Shown one piece after another: positions 1 to 5,147 of a stretch of 5,392 bases of DNA. Within the stretch, counting starts at the first letter, position 1; each line of letters opens with the position of its first letter. The position numbers were made by a program, and so were the translations under genes. The notes under the pieces are model-generated. The model had not been told where the DNA came from. It ran no database searches and saw only the letters and a list, made by a program, of their open reading frames with translations. This stretch comes from Candidatus Liptonbacteria bacterium (GTDB lineage Bacteria; Patescibacteriota; Minisyncoccia; UBA6257; 2-01-FULL-56-20), in assembly GCA_016212635.1 (NCBI GenBank), contig JACRFR010000004.1:1-5392 (forward strand), read 5' to 3'.

Positions 1-85
1 CAAAACTGGCAGCTTGGAGCATTTGATATAGTAAGGATCCCTGGCCGAAACTTAGTCGGGTTGACTCGAGCTGGGCTAACGTCAT
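1..85 (-). CDS. Possible 5' end of an unidentified gene running off the left edge
   Basis: Reading leftward from an ATG at 85-83, 28 codons stay open to the window edge and begin MTLAQLESTRLSFGQG. An in-frame TAA lies six codons upstream (103-101), so this ATG is the natural start if the frame is real. There is no convincing ribosome binding site (GGGCAG is the best nearby) and no clear -10 box. The FGQG followed by QMLQA faintly recalls the FGQG...LQMLQA stretch of transpeptidase penicillin-binding proteins, but the spacing is two residues short and that motif lies deep inside those proteins, so I make no assignment. A competing plus-strand frame (1-147) is also open, but it runs through the palindrome at 107-146 and is less likely. 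Confidence is low because only 85 bases are visible. Confidence 0.25.
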   Translation of the reverse strand, partial: MTLAQLESTRLSFGQGSLLYQMLQAASF

Positions 86-106
86 ATTACTGCCCAGTTC
101 GGTTTA

Positions 107-146
107 CAAATCACACGATTGGACGATCGGACAATCGTGTGGTTTG
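107..146. repeat. 40-bp near-perfect palindrome, copy A of a two-copy family
   Basis: Pairing outward from the CGATCG centre (124-129) gives 17 complementary pairs out of 20. The arms are CAAATCACACGATT (107-120) and AATCGTGTGGTTTG (133-146). The exceptions are 122/131, 123/130 and the G-T wobble 111/142. A related palindrome occurs at 2306-2335. It lies about 180 nt beyond the VKOR stop. No run of T follows on either strand, so it is not a typical intrinsic terminator. It could be a REP-like element, a protein-binding site or a bidirectional processing or termination hairpin. Confidence 0.7.
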
Positions 147-189
147 ATTGACACAGGGAAGGGGGAATGAATTCTCCGCCCGACAAGCA

Positions 190-294
190 CCTCCTTTTCC
201 TTCCGAGGATTCCTCCTGCGCCCGGCTTCCTTCTTCGCCAGGCTACGGACGGACAGGTCGGGCGGGCAGGCGCTTTCGGCGGGAGGAAAGGAGG
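190..294. repeat. Long-range nested inverted repeat downstream of VKOR
   Basis: The outer arm 190-204 (CCTCCTTTTCCTTCC) pairs with 282-294 (GGAGGAAAGGAGG) over 13 pairs with two bulged T. Nested inside it, 215-224 (CCTGCGCCCG) pairs with 259-263 and 266-270, with GG bulged. Read on the minus strand, the structure starts about 34 nt after the VKOR stop codon, so it would sit in that mRNA's 3' untranslated region. No T-tract follows on either strand. It may be a 3'-end protective structure, a small RNA or a diverged repeat. I see no coding potential that fits it better. Confidence 0.45.
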
Positions 295-327
295 AATAAA
301 ACAGTTGACGCGTAAACCCTAGAACTT

Positions 328-752
328 TTACTCCTTGCGCCACAGGAATCTCGCGCCGAAGATAAAAAGCAGAGTGGAGATGATCGCCGAGCCGAGGCAG
401 AAAGAGCACAACGCATGCAATACGAAAAACTGGAGATAGATTAGCCAGAGGGAAGTCAAAAAGCCGAAAAGTGTGAGGAGAGCGGCGAGTTGGTAGGCCC
501 GAGATCGGCGAGTCGTCCAGCCGGTGATCAGCAGGACCAGAAGACTGGCGTAGAACAACACGCCCATTACGGCCAGCGGCGCCCCAACAATTACAGAGTA
601 GGCGCTAGTGGTTACAGCATCCAACCACTGCCCACTACGCAGCCCACCGCCTGGTTTTGGTAGTGCCGGACGGTTAAATAAATAGTATCGGCCAAGCCAA
701 GTGCGGCGAGTACAAGCATGGCGATAACCGGCCAATTTCGAGTTGAGCTCAT
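328..752 (-). CDS. Vitamin K epoxide reductase (VKOR) family membrane protein, frameshifted
   Basis: VKOR-family proteins pass electrons from envelope thiol-oxidising partners to quinones, driving disulfide formation. The frame opening at ATG 752 gives MSSTRNWPVIAM, a first membrane helix (about residues 7-28) and Cys38, but ends at TAA 614-612. The rest is in another frame from Asp at 621: the TTSAYS stretch with the family serine, membrane helix 2 (about 54-78), helix 3 (about 87-111), the redox pair CSFC (Cys116/Cys119 in the repaired protein) and helix 4, ending in WRKE. Restoring one base between 622 and 621 turns TG-GAT into TGy GAT. It yields a continuous 141-residue protein of normal family length, with CVVGSGCD supplying the second loop cysteine. 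The start is backed by GAGG at 763-760. A TTG at 765 belongs to the downstream frame but gives an N-terminus unlike the family. No DsbA-like partner is visible. The break may be a true mutation or a sequence error. Confidence 0.85.
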
Positions 753-759
753 TTTCGAA

Positions 760-763
760 CCTC
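760..763 (-). promoter_or_regulatory. Shine-Dalgarno site for VKOR
   Basis: GAGG on the minus strand lies 7 nt before the ATG at 752. This decides in favour of the ATG at 752, whose frame encodes the first transmembrane helix, over the TTG at 765 in the other frame. Confidence 0.6.
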
Positions 764-769
764 AATTTC

Positions 770-786
770 CGCCGGATGTACCGGCG
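770..786 (-). promoter_or_regulatory. Perfect GC hairpin in the VKOR leader
   Basis: CGCCGG (770-775) and CCGGCG (781-786) are exact inverted copies around a 5-nt loop. On the minus strand the hairpin ends 6 nt before the GAGG ribosome binding site. A weak -10-like TACAGT at 797-792 would start the transcript near its outer edge. It could shield the 5' end or modulate translation. The structure is plain, but its role is inferred. Confidence 0.4.
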
Positions 787-818
787 TTTCGACTGTAAAC
801 CCCTCCATCCCTCCTCGA

Positions 819-833
819 AATAACGCTGTTATT
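819..833. promoter_or_regulatory. Inverted repeat AATAAC-GCT-GTTATT, possible operator
   Basis: This exact 6-bp inverted repeat with a 3-bp spacer lies in the 217-bp gap between the divergent VKOR and enolase genes. Its size and symmetry suit a dimeric regulator, but no regulator gene is in the window. A second inverted pair, GGCTTCG (843-849) and CGAAGCC (861-867), lies just to its right, with the 10-bp palindrome TTCGCGCGAA (855-864) overlapping it. Confidence 0.3.
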
Positions 834-953
834 CCTTCGTCGGGCTTCGAGGTTTTCGCGCGAAGCCGCGGCACATCCGTCTGGAAAGCAGGTTCTGAAA
901 CGAACTCTAACCGTTTTGTCCACCGCCCCAGGATAACAGAACTCCGCCGGGCT

Positions 954-962
954 TGCTATACT
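954..962 (+). promoter_or_regulatory. Extended -10 promoter for enolase, predicting a leaderless mRNA
   Basis: TGC-TATACT is an extended -10 element with the hexamer at 957-962. Only 7 nt separate it from the enolase ATG at 970, so the expected transcription start falls on or next to the A of the start codon. No Shine-Dalgarno sequence precedes the ATG, consistent with leaderless translation. There is no good -35 box 16-18 bp upstream, which is usual for extended -10 promoters. Confidence 0.65.
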
Positions 963-969
963 ATTCCTA

Positions 970-2271
970 ATGACCGCGCTCCCAGCCATCACCCGTCTTC
1001 AGGCCCGTGAGATTCTAGACTCGCGCGGCAATCCAACCTTGGAAGTGGACATTTGGTTGGCAGATAACTCGTCCGGTCGGGCCAGCGTGCCCTCGGGCGC
1101 TTCGACTGGCAGTCACGAAACTCGGGAGCTACGGGACGAAGATACCAAACGGTATGAAGGTAAGGGCGAACTAAAGGAAGTGGCGGTAGTGCGCGGGGAG
1201 ATCGCCGCGGCGATCAGCGGCAAGCCCTGGACGCAAAATGTTCTGGACCAAGCCCTGATTGCTTTAGACGGCACGCCCAACCAGAGTCGCTTGGGTGGGA
1301 ACGCGATTCTCGCAGTCTCCCTGGCCTTCGCGCACGCGGCGGCGGTAGCGCGTCAGGAACCGCTGTACCGCTACTTTGCCTCAATCGGTGAGACCGGCTT
1401 ACCACTGCGTCTACCTCTGCCCTTGTTCAATGTTCTAAATGGCGGCCGACACGCCACTGGATCGACTGACCTTCAGGAATTTTTGCTTATACCAGTAGGA
1501 GCACCAAGTTTTCACGAAGCGCTCCGCTATGGCGCTGAAACCTATCATGCGCTCCGTAAAGTACTGATCGCCCGAGGTCTGCCGACCGGCGTGGGGGATG
1601 AAGGCGGTTTCGCACCGCCAGTCGCGAACAACGAAGCTGCGTTGCAACTTCTGACCGAAGCCATCGAGCGAGCGGGTTTCCACCCCGGGCAAGACATCGC
1701 GTTGGGCATGGACGTGGCGGCGAGTGAGCTCTGGCAAAATGGCAGTTATCACCTGGAACTGGAAAAACGAACCCTGGATCGGTCGGAACTTCTAGCTCTC
1801 TATCGCGACTGGGTTGGTCGTTACCCAATCGTGTCGCTGGAAGACATTTACGCCGAAGACGATTGGGAGGGTTGGCAAATGGCGACCCGGGAGTTGGGCC
1901 GGCAGGTGCAACTCATCGGCGACGATCTATTCGCGACCCAAGAATCGCGTTTAGCGGAAGGGGTAAGTCGCGGGGCGGCCAACGCCGTGCTCCTAAAGTT
2001 GAATCAAGTGGGCACGGTATCGGGGGCGATCCAAACCGCCCGCGCAGCGGAGCGCGCCAAGTACGGCGCCATTATCTCTCACCGCTCCGGGGAAACCGAA
2101 GATACCAGTATCGCGGACTTGGCAGTGGGCCTGGGGGTGGGACAGATCAAAACCGGTGCGCCCTGTCACGGGGAGCGGACCGCCAAGTACAACCAGCTGC
2201 TCCGGATCGAAGAAGAACTGGGACCGAGCGCTCCTTACGCGGGGCAGCAGGCGTTAGCTCGCGAAGTTTAG
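970..2271 (+). CDS. eno: Enolase (phosphopyruvate hydratase)
   Basis: Enolase converts 2-phosphoglycerate to phosphoenolpyruvate in cytoplasmic glycolysis and gluconeogenesis, using Mg2+. At 433 residues it is full length. The N-terminus ITRLQAREILDSRGNPTLEV is typical, and ATG 970 is where the family normally starts. The mobile catalytic loop PSGASTG is at residues 41-47 and NGGRHA (His161) follows at 157-162. The general acid/base Glu211 lies in GDEGGFAPP and the catalytic base Lys343 in LKLNQVG. By family alignment the metal ligands are Asp248 (GMDVA), Glu291 (SLED) and Asp318 (GDDLF). The substrate-binding SHRSGETEDT (370-379, with His371) and Lys394 in IKTGAPCHGER complete the active site, so the enzyme should be active. 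NGGRHATGSTDLQEF carries GST where many enolases have NN. It is a single-gene unit divergent from VKOR, with a -10 box almost touching the start codon. Confidence 0.98.
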   Translation: MTALPAITRLQAREILDSRGNPTLEVDIWLADNSSGRASVPSGASTGSHETRELRDEDTKRYEGKGELKEVAVVRGEIAAAISGKPWTQNVLDQALIALDGTPNQSRLGGNAILAVSLAFAHAAAVARQEPLYRYFASIGETGLPLRLPLPLFNVLNGGRHATGSTDLQEFLLIPVGAPSFHEALRYGAETYHALRKVLIARGLPTGVGDEGGFAPPVANNEAALQLLTEAIERAGFHPGQDIALGMDVAASELWQNGSYHLELEKRTLDRSELLALYRDWVGRYPIVSLEDIYAEDDWEGWQMATRELGRQVQLIGDDLFATQESRLAEGVSRGAANAVLLKLNQVGTVSGAIQTARAAERAKYGAIISHRSGETEDTSIADLAVGLGVGQIKTGAPCHGERTAKYNQLLRIEEELGPSAPYAGQQALAREV

Positions 2272-2305
2272 AATCCTCGCCCGAGTCTCCGGTATTAAGT
2301 ACGCG

Positions 2306-2335
2306 CACACAGTCGGACGGTCGTCCAACTGTGTA
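2306..2335. repeat. Palindrome after enolase, copy B of the family at 107-146
   Basis: The arms ACACAGT (2307-2313) and ACTGTGT (2328-2334) enclose GGAC-GGTC-GTCC (2315-2326), with a single C/A mismatch at 2314/2327. Aligned without gaps to 112-141 it matches at 21 of 30 positions, and two of the changed arm positions are compensated on the opposite arm. It lies 35 nt beyond the enolase stop and is followed by ACAAAAG rather than a T-tract, so it is a poor intrinsic terminator. It may instead stabilise the 3' end or bind a protein. Confidence 0.65.
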
Positions 2336-2445
2336 CAAAAGATTCGGACTGGACGAGCAGGCGGGGCCGATCGATGAGAGGTAAGGTGTAATTTTGGGTG
2401 GGAACGGGAGATAAAAACAGGGGGTATAAAATCCGTAGAGCTTTG

Positions 2446-2454
2446 TGCTACAAT
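2446..2454 (+). promoter_or_regulatory. Extended -10 promoter upstream of the exported coiled-coil protein
   Basis: TGC-TACAAT places the -10 hexamer at 2449-2454 and predicts a transcript start near 2461, giving a leader of about 40 nt. No good -35 box is seen 17 bp upstream. The leader has no clear Shine-Dalgarno site: GGGACGG (2480-2486) is too far from the ATG at 2501. A TATAAA at 2425-2430 is a weaker alternative. Confidence 0.45.
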
Positions 2455-2500
2455 ATCATCAATAATAAACAGTCGATCTGGGACGGTAATAATCACAAAC

Positions 2501-4339
2501 ATGCACGCATCTATAAAAACCAGCGGGCTCAAGGCGGCGGCAATCCTGGCGGGAATAGCATTCGCCACGCCCAGCTACGCGTTCTACCTGGAGTTGCCAA
2601 AGATTTTGCAAGAGTTGGCCGGTAAGCGCGGTCCATTGTCGGCGCAGGTTATGGGCCAGTTCGCGCCTCCCGTCGGCGAAAGTGGCGGTGCGCCCGGCGG
2701 TGGCCCCATCCCGGGAACACCCATGCCTCCCATCGGCGGCACAGATTTCCAGCCGCCTAGCGGGAGCTTCGGCAGTGGTTCCGGTTCCCAACCTGGCCCG
2801 GGTGCCATGTTCCAACCCGGTCCCCAGGGGTCATATGTCCCGCCGATGCCAGGTCCCGATTCTTCAAACCCCGGGCAGTTCGTCCCTTCGCAAGGAGGTG
2901 TTATGCCGAGCGGCGGCGGTACGCCGCGCGGTCCAATGCCGCCTAACGTCCAACCGGGTCCCGGTGCCATGTTCCAACCCGGTCCCAGTGGCGGGGAAAA
3001 TAAAATCAGCGGTCCGGATAACTGGCAGCCACAGAACAACATGTCCGGCGGCCAGGGGCCTAGTGTGCAGGGTGGTTACGGAGGCGGCGATAATTCTCAA
3101 GGACAGCAGGATAACGCGCGTTACATTCAAGACATGAAGCGCGGCGCCAGCCAGATGGAGATGAACCTGAAACAGTTCGATAAAATGATCTCCCAGGCGG
3201 TCAAGAAAGGAATCGCGGTGCCCAAAGAGATCGAAGATAAACTGGCCAAGGCCAAACAAGACATTGCCGCCCTCAAGTCCGCCCAAAGCGAATCCGATCT
3301 GGAGAACGTAGACATGGATGCGCTGCAAGAGAACATGCAGGCGCTGGAGGAATCCCGCCGGGAGGTATTTGAAGCGGCGGAGCGGTTGCAGCAGACCAAG
3401 ACCGGCGTGCGCCAGATGGAGCGCGGCATCAAAACCTTTGAAAGTCAGATCGTTAAATTGCAGAAGCAAAAGATCCAGATCCCCGCGGACTTGGCTGATA
3501 ACTTGAGCAAGGCCAAGGGAATCATTGAAGCGGTCAAGAAAGCGACCACCTGGAGCGAAGTTGAGGCGGCGGGTATTGAAGACATGTCCGACATCATGGG
3601 CGAGCTTCAGGACAGCCGGCAGCAGCTGGACATGCTGACTCGCTGGCCGCAGACCCTAAAGGAGATTAACCGTCAGGTCAAAGATCTGGAGCGCGCCCTG
3701 AAGCAAGCTAAAACCACGGCGGCCAAGCTGCAAAAGAACGGCATAGACGCTTCGGTTTCCATGTCCGCCCTGGAGAGCGCGGTTGCCAAGCTGAAATCGG
3801 TCCGGGACAGCGCCACAGAGAAGGCCAAGAGCGGAGATATTCAAGGCGCTTTTGAACTTTTAGAGGCCGACTTCTTCGGTCAAACCGATGATGTTTGGGA
3901 GCACCAGCGCACCATTCAAACCTTAGCCAATCTCGGCGGCTTCCAGGCGGAATTCAAACAGGGGCTAACCAAGCTCAATAACGAGATCAAGCGCTTGAAA
4001 CGTCTCAAAGAAGACACCACGGAATTAGAGAGTGTTGTTACCAAGATTAAAACTCAAGGCGACGAGGTCACGGCTCTGCTTAAGGTCAAACCGCTGGATC
4101 AGGATCGGGTAATGGAGGATATGCAAGTACTGTGGGACTTAAAACAGGAGGCAGACAAAATAATGATGGAACTGACCGGTAAGCGCGAGTCTCGGCCCTG
4201 GGAAGAGGGTCAAAGCCAGTTCCAAGCGCCCCAACTTCCGACCAACTGGAATCAAGTAATGCCGATGAAGCCTCAACCCCAACCGACGGCCAGCAGCGCC
4301 ACTTCCGTTTCAGTTCCGGTCCCGCCCGCGAGCCAATAG
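2501..4339 (+). CDS. Exported Pro/Gly-rich coiled-coil protein with four ~87-residue helical repeats
   Basis: I do not recognise the family. Residues 1-27 form a signal peptide: Lys6 and Lys11, a hydrophobic core AAAILAGIAFA, and a signal peptidase I-type SYA site before Phe28. Residues 50-205 are a low-complexity Pro/Gly/Gln/Met linker in which QPGPGAMFQPGP occurs twice (97-108 and 151-162). Residues 208-558 are almost wholly charged helix and divide into four diverged repeats, about 208-297, 298-384, 385-473 and 474-558. Each has a helix ending near KKGI.P, a second helix L..KAK..I..LK.A, and an acidic ED/DM segment. The tail (about 564-612) is rich in Pro, Gln and Ser. There is no cysteine, no transmembrane helix after the signal peptide and no LPXTG motif, so a secreted or non-covalently surface-bound scaffold or fibre is the best inference. 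It has its own promoter and no evident operon partner. A phage-like fibre is conceivable, but no phage genes are near. Confidence 0.85.
   Translation: MHASIKTSGLKAAAILAGIAFATPSYAFYLELPKILQELAGKRGPLSAQVMGQFAPPVGESGGAPGGGPIPGTPMPPIGGTDFQPPSGSFGSGSGSQPGPGAMFQPGPQGSYVPPMPGPDSSNPGQFVPSQGGVMPSGGGTPRGPMPPNVQPGPGAMFQPGPSGGENKISGPDNWQPQNNMSGGQGPSVQGGYGGGDNSQGQQDNARYIQDMKRGASQMEMNLKQFDKMISQAVKKGIAVPKEIEDKLAKAKQDIAALKSAQSESDLENVDMDALQENMQALEESRREVFEAAERLQQTKTGVRQMERGIKTFESQIVKLQKQKIQIPADLADNLSKAKGIIEAVKKATTWSEVEAAGIEDMSDIMGELQDSRQQLDMLTRWPQTLKEINRQVKDLERALKQAKTTAAKLQKNGIDASVSMSALESAVAKLKSVRDSATEKAKSGDIQGAFELLEADFFGQTDDVWEHQRTIQTLANLGGFQAEFKQGLTKLNNEIKRLKRLKEDTTELESVVTKIKTQGDEVTALLKVKPLDQDRVMEDMQVLWDLKQEADKIMMELTGKRESRPWEEGQSQFQAPQLPTNWNQVMPMKPQPQPTASSATSVSVPVPPASQ
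2789..2986 (+). repeat. Duplicated segment in the linker of the coiled-coil protein
   Basis: The 36-nt segments 2789-2824 and 2951-2986 encode the same 12 residues, and their last 24 nt (2801-2824 and 2963-2986) are identical. They are offset by 162 nt, which keeps frame. Near-identity at DNA level, while the helical repeats of the same protein are only weakly similar, suggests a recent in-frame duplication or a site for slippage between strains. Confidence 0.75.
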
Positions 4340-4368
4340 AGTGATCGCGAAAGTAATCGCAGATAATC

Positions 4369-4390
4369 CCTCCCCTTATCTTAGGGGAGG
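4369..4390. repeat. REP-like hairpin 1 (inverted orientation)
   Basis: CCTCCCCT (4369-4376) and AGGGGAGG (4383-4390) form 8 perfect pairs with a 6-nt loop. Read on the minus strand it is preceded by CCCCACCTCG and followed by GAT. This matches the layout of the unit at 4618-4650 read on the plus strand, so the two look like inverted copies of one element. Confidence 0.55.
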
Positions 4391-4420
4391 CGAGGTGGGG
4401 TGTGGAATCCAGAGCCCCCT

Positions 4421-4436
4421 CTTCCTCCGGAGGAGG
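4421..4436. repeat. REP-like palindrome 2
   Basis: TCCTCCGGAGGA (4423-4434) is a perfect 12-bp palindrome, extendable to 16 bp with one G-T pair. It follows CCCCCT (4415-4420), the same prefix style as its neighbours. With no central loop it must open a few pairs to fold as RNA. Confidence 0.5.
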
Positions 4437-4447
4437 ACAGATTAGCC

Positions 4448-4469
4448 CCTCTCCTTTTCCAAGGAGAGG
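4448..4469. repeat. REP-like hairpin 3
   Basis: CCTCTCCTT (4448-4456) and AAGGAGAGG (4461-4469) form 9 perfect pairs around the loop TTCC. It resembles the hairpins at 4369 and 4626 in arm composition. No T-tract follows: the next bases are AGAGATGATATT. Confidence 0.6.
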
Positions 4470-4525
4470 AGAGATGATATTATTCCCAGTTAACCACCAC
4501 TCCGGAATCGACGAGAATAGGGGGG

Positions 4526-4560
4526 CGACCCGTCCGGTCATTCGACCGGACGCCAGGTCG
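4526..4560. repeat. Strong bulged stem-loop, different from the REP-like units
   Basis: CGTCCGGTC (4531-4539) and GACCGGACG (4544-4552) form 9 perfect pairs around the loop ATTC. The helix resumes beyond a CCA bulge (4553-4555), with CGACC (4526-4530) pairing to GGTCG (4556-4560), for 14 pairs in all. No T-run lies on either side. The asymmetric bulge in a long GC stem looks more like a structured RNA or protein site than a terminator. Confidence 0.6.
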
Positions 4561-4617
4561 GATGACTTGGCGAATTTATGAGGTCGGGCCTTGGGGATTC
4601 TTACAGGATCCAGGACC

Positions 4618-4658
4618 CCCTCTGACTCCCCCTCAAACGAGGGGGAGGATGGGTTTTT
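4618..4658 (+). terminator. REP-like hairpin 4, possible intrinsic terminator on the plus strand
   Basis: CTCCCCCTC (4626-4634) and GAGGGGGAG (4639-4647) form 9 perfect pairs around AAAC. CCC (4618-4620) can also pair with GGG (4651-4653) across an internal loop, which brings the T5 run at 4654-4658 directly to the foot of the stem. It lies about 290 nt beyond the coiled-coil gene's stop, so it may end that transcript. The minus-strand hypothetical gene stops at 4671, but no T-run follows the hairpin in that direction. Confidence 0.45.
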
Positions 4659-4670
4659 GGAATTCAAGGT

Positions 4671-5144
4671 TCAGAGACCACTCTCTGCCGGCGGGCGAAC
4701 TTTGCGGCCGAGTATTTGCAATTCAAGCTTCGCGAGCGCGGCGAGAATGCGATCAATCTCTTCTCGGATAGCGATGGGGGATATTCCCAGTTGGCCGGCC
4801 CGCTCTAAAACGTACGCTTCGGTTCGGGTGTGGTCATTCTTGAAGCGAGTGTTGATTTCTTTCCAGGGAATACCAGCGAGCACCACCGCAATCTGCGGGC
4901 GGTAAGGAATTACACCCTGTTTGAGCAAAAATGCGATCGCGGGGTAGCCGAGATAACCCTGCCAATAAGAACCATTGTCATTAGCCATGATCGCGTTTTG
5001 CTCCGGGTCATAAGCAACGGTATAAGTTTTGCGGCCATTAGAGGAGCGTACCGTTGCTGTGTTTCCGGTAACTGTAATGCGCCCGTCGGCTATGCATCCC
5101 AGGGCTTCATAGATCTTTATTTTAGGCGGCATCTTCCAGGTCAT
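4671..5144 (-). CDS. Small hypothetical protein, 157 residues
   Basis: I do not recognise a named family. The composition looks like a real soluble protein: no signal peptide, no membrane segment. Residues 6-50 suggest a beta-rich part (KIYEALGCIADGRITV, then TATVRSSNGRKTYTVAYDP). NDNGSYWQGYLGYPAIAFLL (56-75) is aromatic and glycine-rich and ends in a helix. Residues 82-110 (IAVVLAGIPWKEINTRFKND) and 111-146 are helical, the latter a charged amphipathic helix ILAALAKLELQIL that could dimerise. There is one cysteine, at residue 17. Two starts are possible: ATG 5144 (MTWK, used here) or ATG 5132 (MPPKIK). Neither has a Shine-Dalgarno site, and the -10 elements just upstream fit either with an absent or very short leader. 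It stands alone, convergent with the coiled-coil gene. A cytoplasmic role is inferred only from the lack of export signals. Confidence 0.75.
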   Translation of the reverse strand: MTWKMPPKIKIYEALGCIADGRITVTGNTATVRSSNGRKTYTVAYDPEQNAIMANDNGSYWQGYLGYPAIAFLLKQGVIPYRPQIAVVLAGIPWKEINTRFKNDHTRTEAYVLERAGQLGISPIAIREEIDRILAALAKLELQILGRKVRPPAESGL

Positions 5145-5147
5145 GAA

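Larger units (their letters stand above)
4340..4670. other. Convergent intergenic region, gene-free and hairpin-rich
   Basis: These 331 nt separate the stops of the plus-strand coiled-coil gene and the minus-strand hypothetical gene. I see no coding region. Open frames across it have proline- and repeat-driven composition and no start context. It holds five stem-loops, entered separately: 4369-4390, 4421-4436, 4448-4469, 4526-4560 and 4626-4647. Apart from the fourth, all have a pyrimidine-rich left arm and a purine-rich right arm. Confidence 0.7.

Noticed and set aside
104..409. A 101-codon minus-strand frame overlapping the end of VKOR
   Set aside because: It runs out of frame through the CSFC-coding end of VKOR, then through the long inverted repeat and the palindrome. 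Its composition is typical of a shadow frame.
630..765. The 5' part of the frame opening at TTG 765 as the true VKOR N-terminus
   Set aside because: It gives a basic, non-hydrophobic sequence lacking the first membrane helix and loop cysteine. The overlapping frame from ATG 752 supplies both, with a ribosome binding site.
762..992. A 76-codon minus-strand frame between VKOR and enolase
   Set aside because: It overlaps the enolase start and the VKOR start and covers the inverted repeats. It is rich in Arg, Ser and Ala with no hydrophobic pattern, and resembles no thioredoxin or DsbA partner.
1863..2384. A 173-codon plus-strand frame inside and beyond enolase
   Set aside because: It overlaps the C-terminal half of a certain enolase, is Arg/Gly-rich and has no recognisable motif: a shadow of a GC-rich gene.
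2584..3042. A 152-codon Pro/Gly-rich minus-strand frame
   Set aside because: This is the mirror of the Pro/Gly linker of the coiled-coil protein; Pro and Gly codons are complementary, so the antisense frame stays open.
4086..4667. A 193-codon minus-strand frame across the hairpin cluster
   Set aside because: Half is antisense to the coiled-coil gene and half reads through REP-like repeats. Its protein is driven by Pro and Ser from those repeats.
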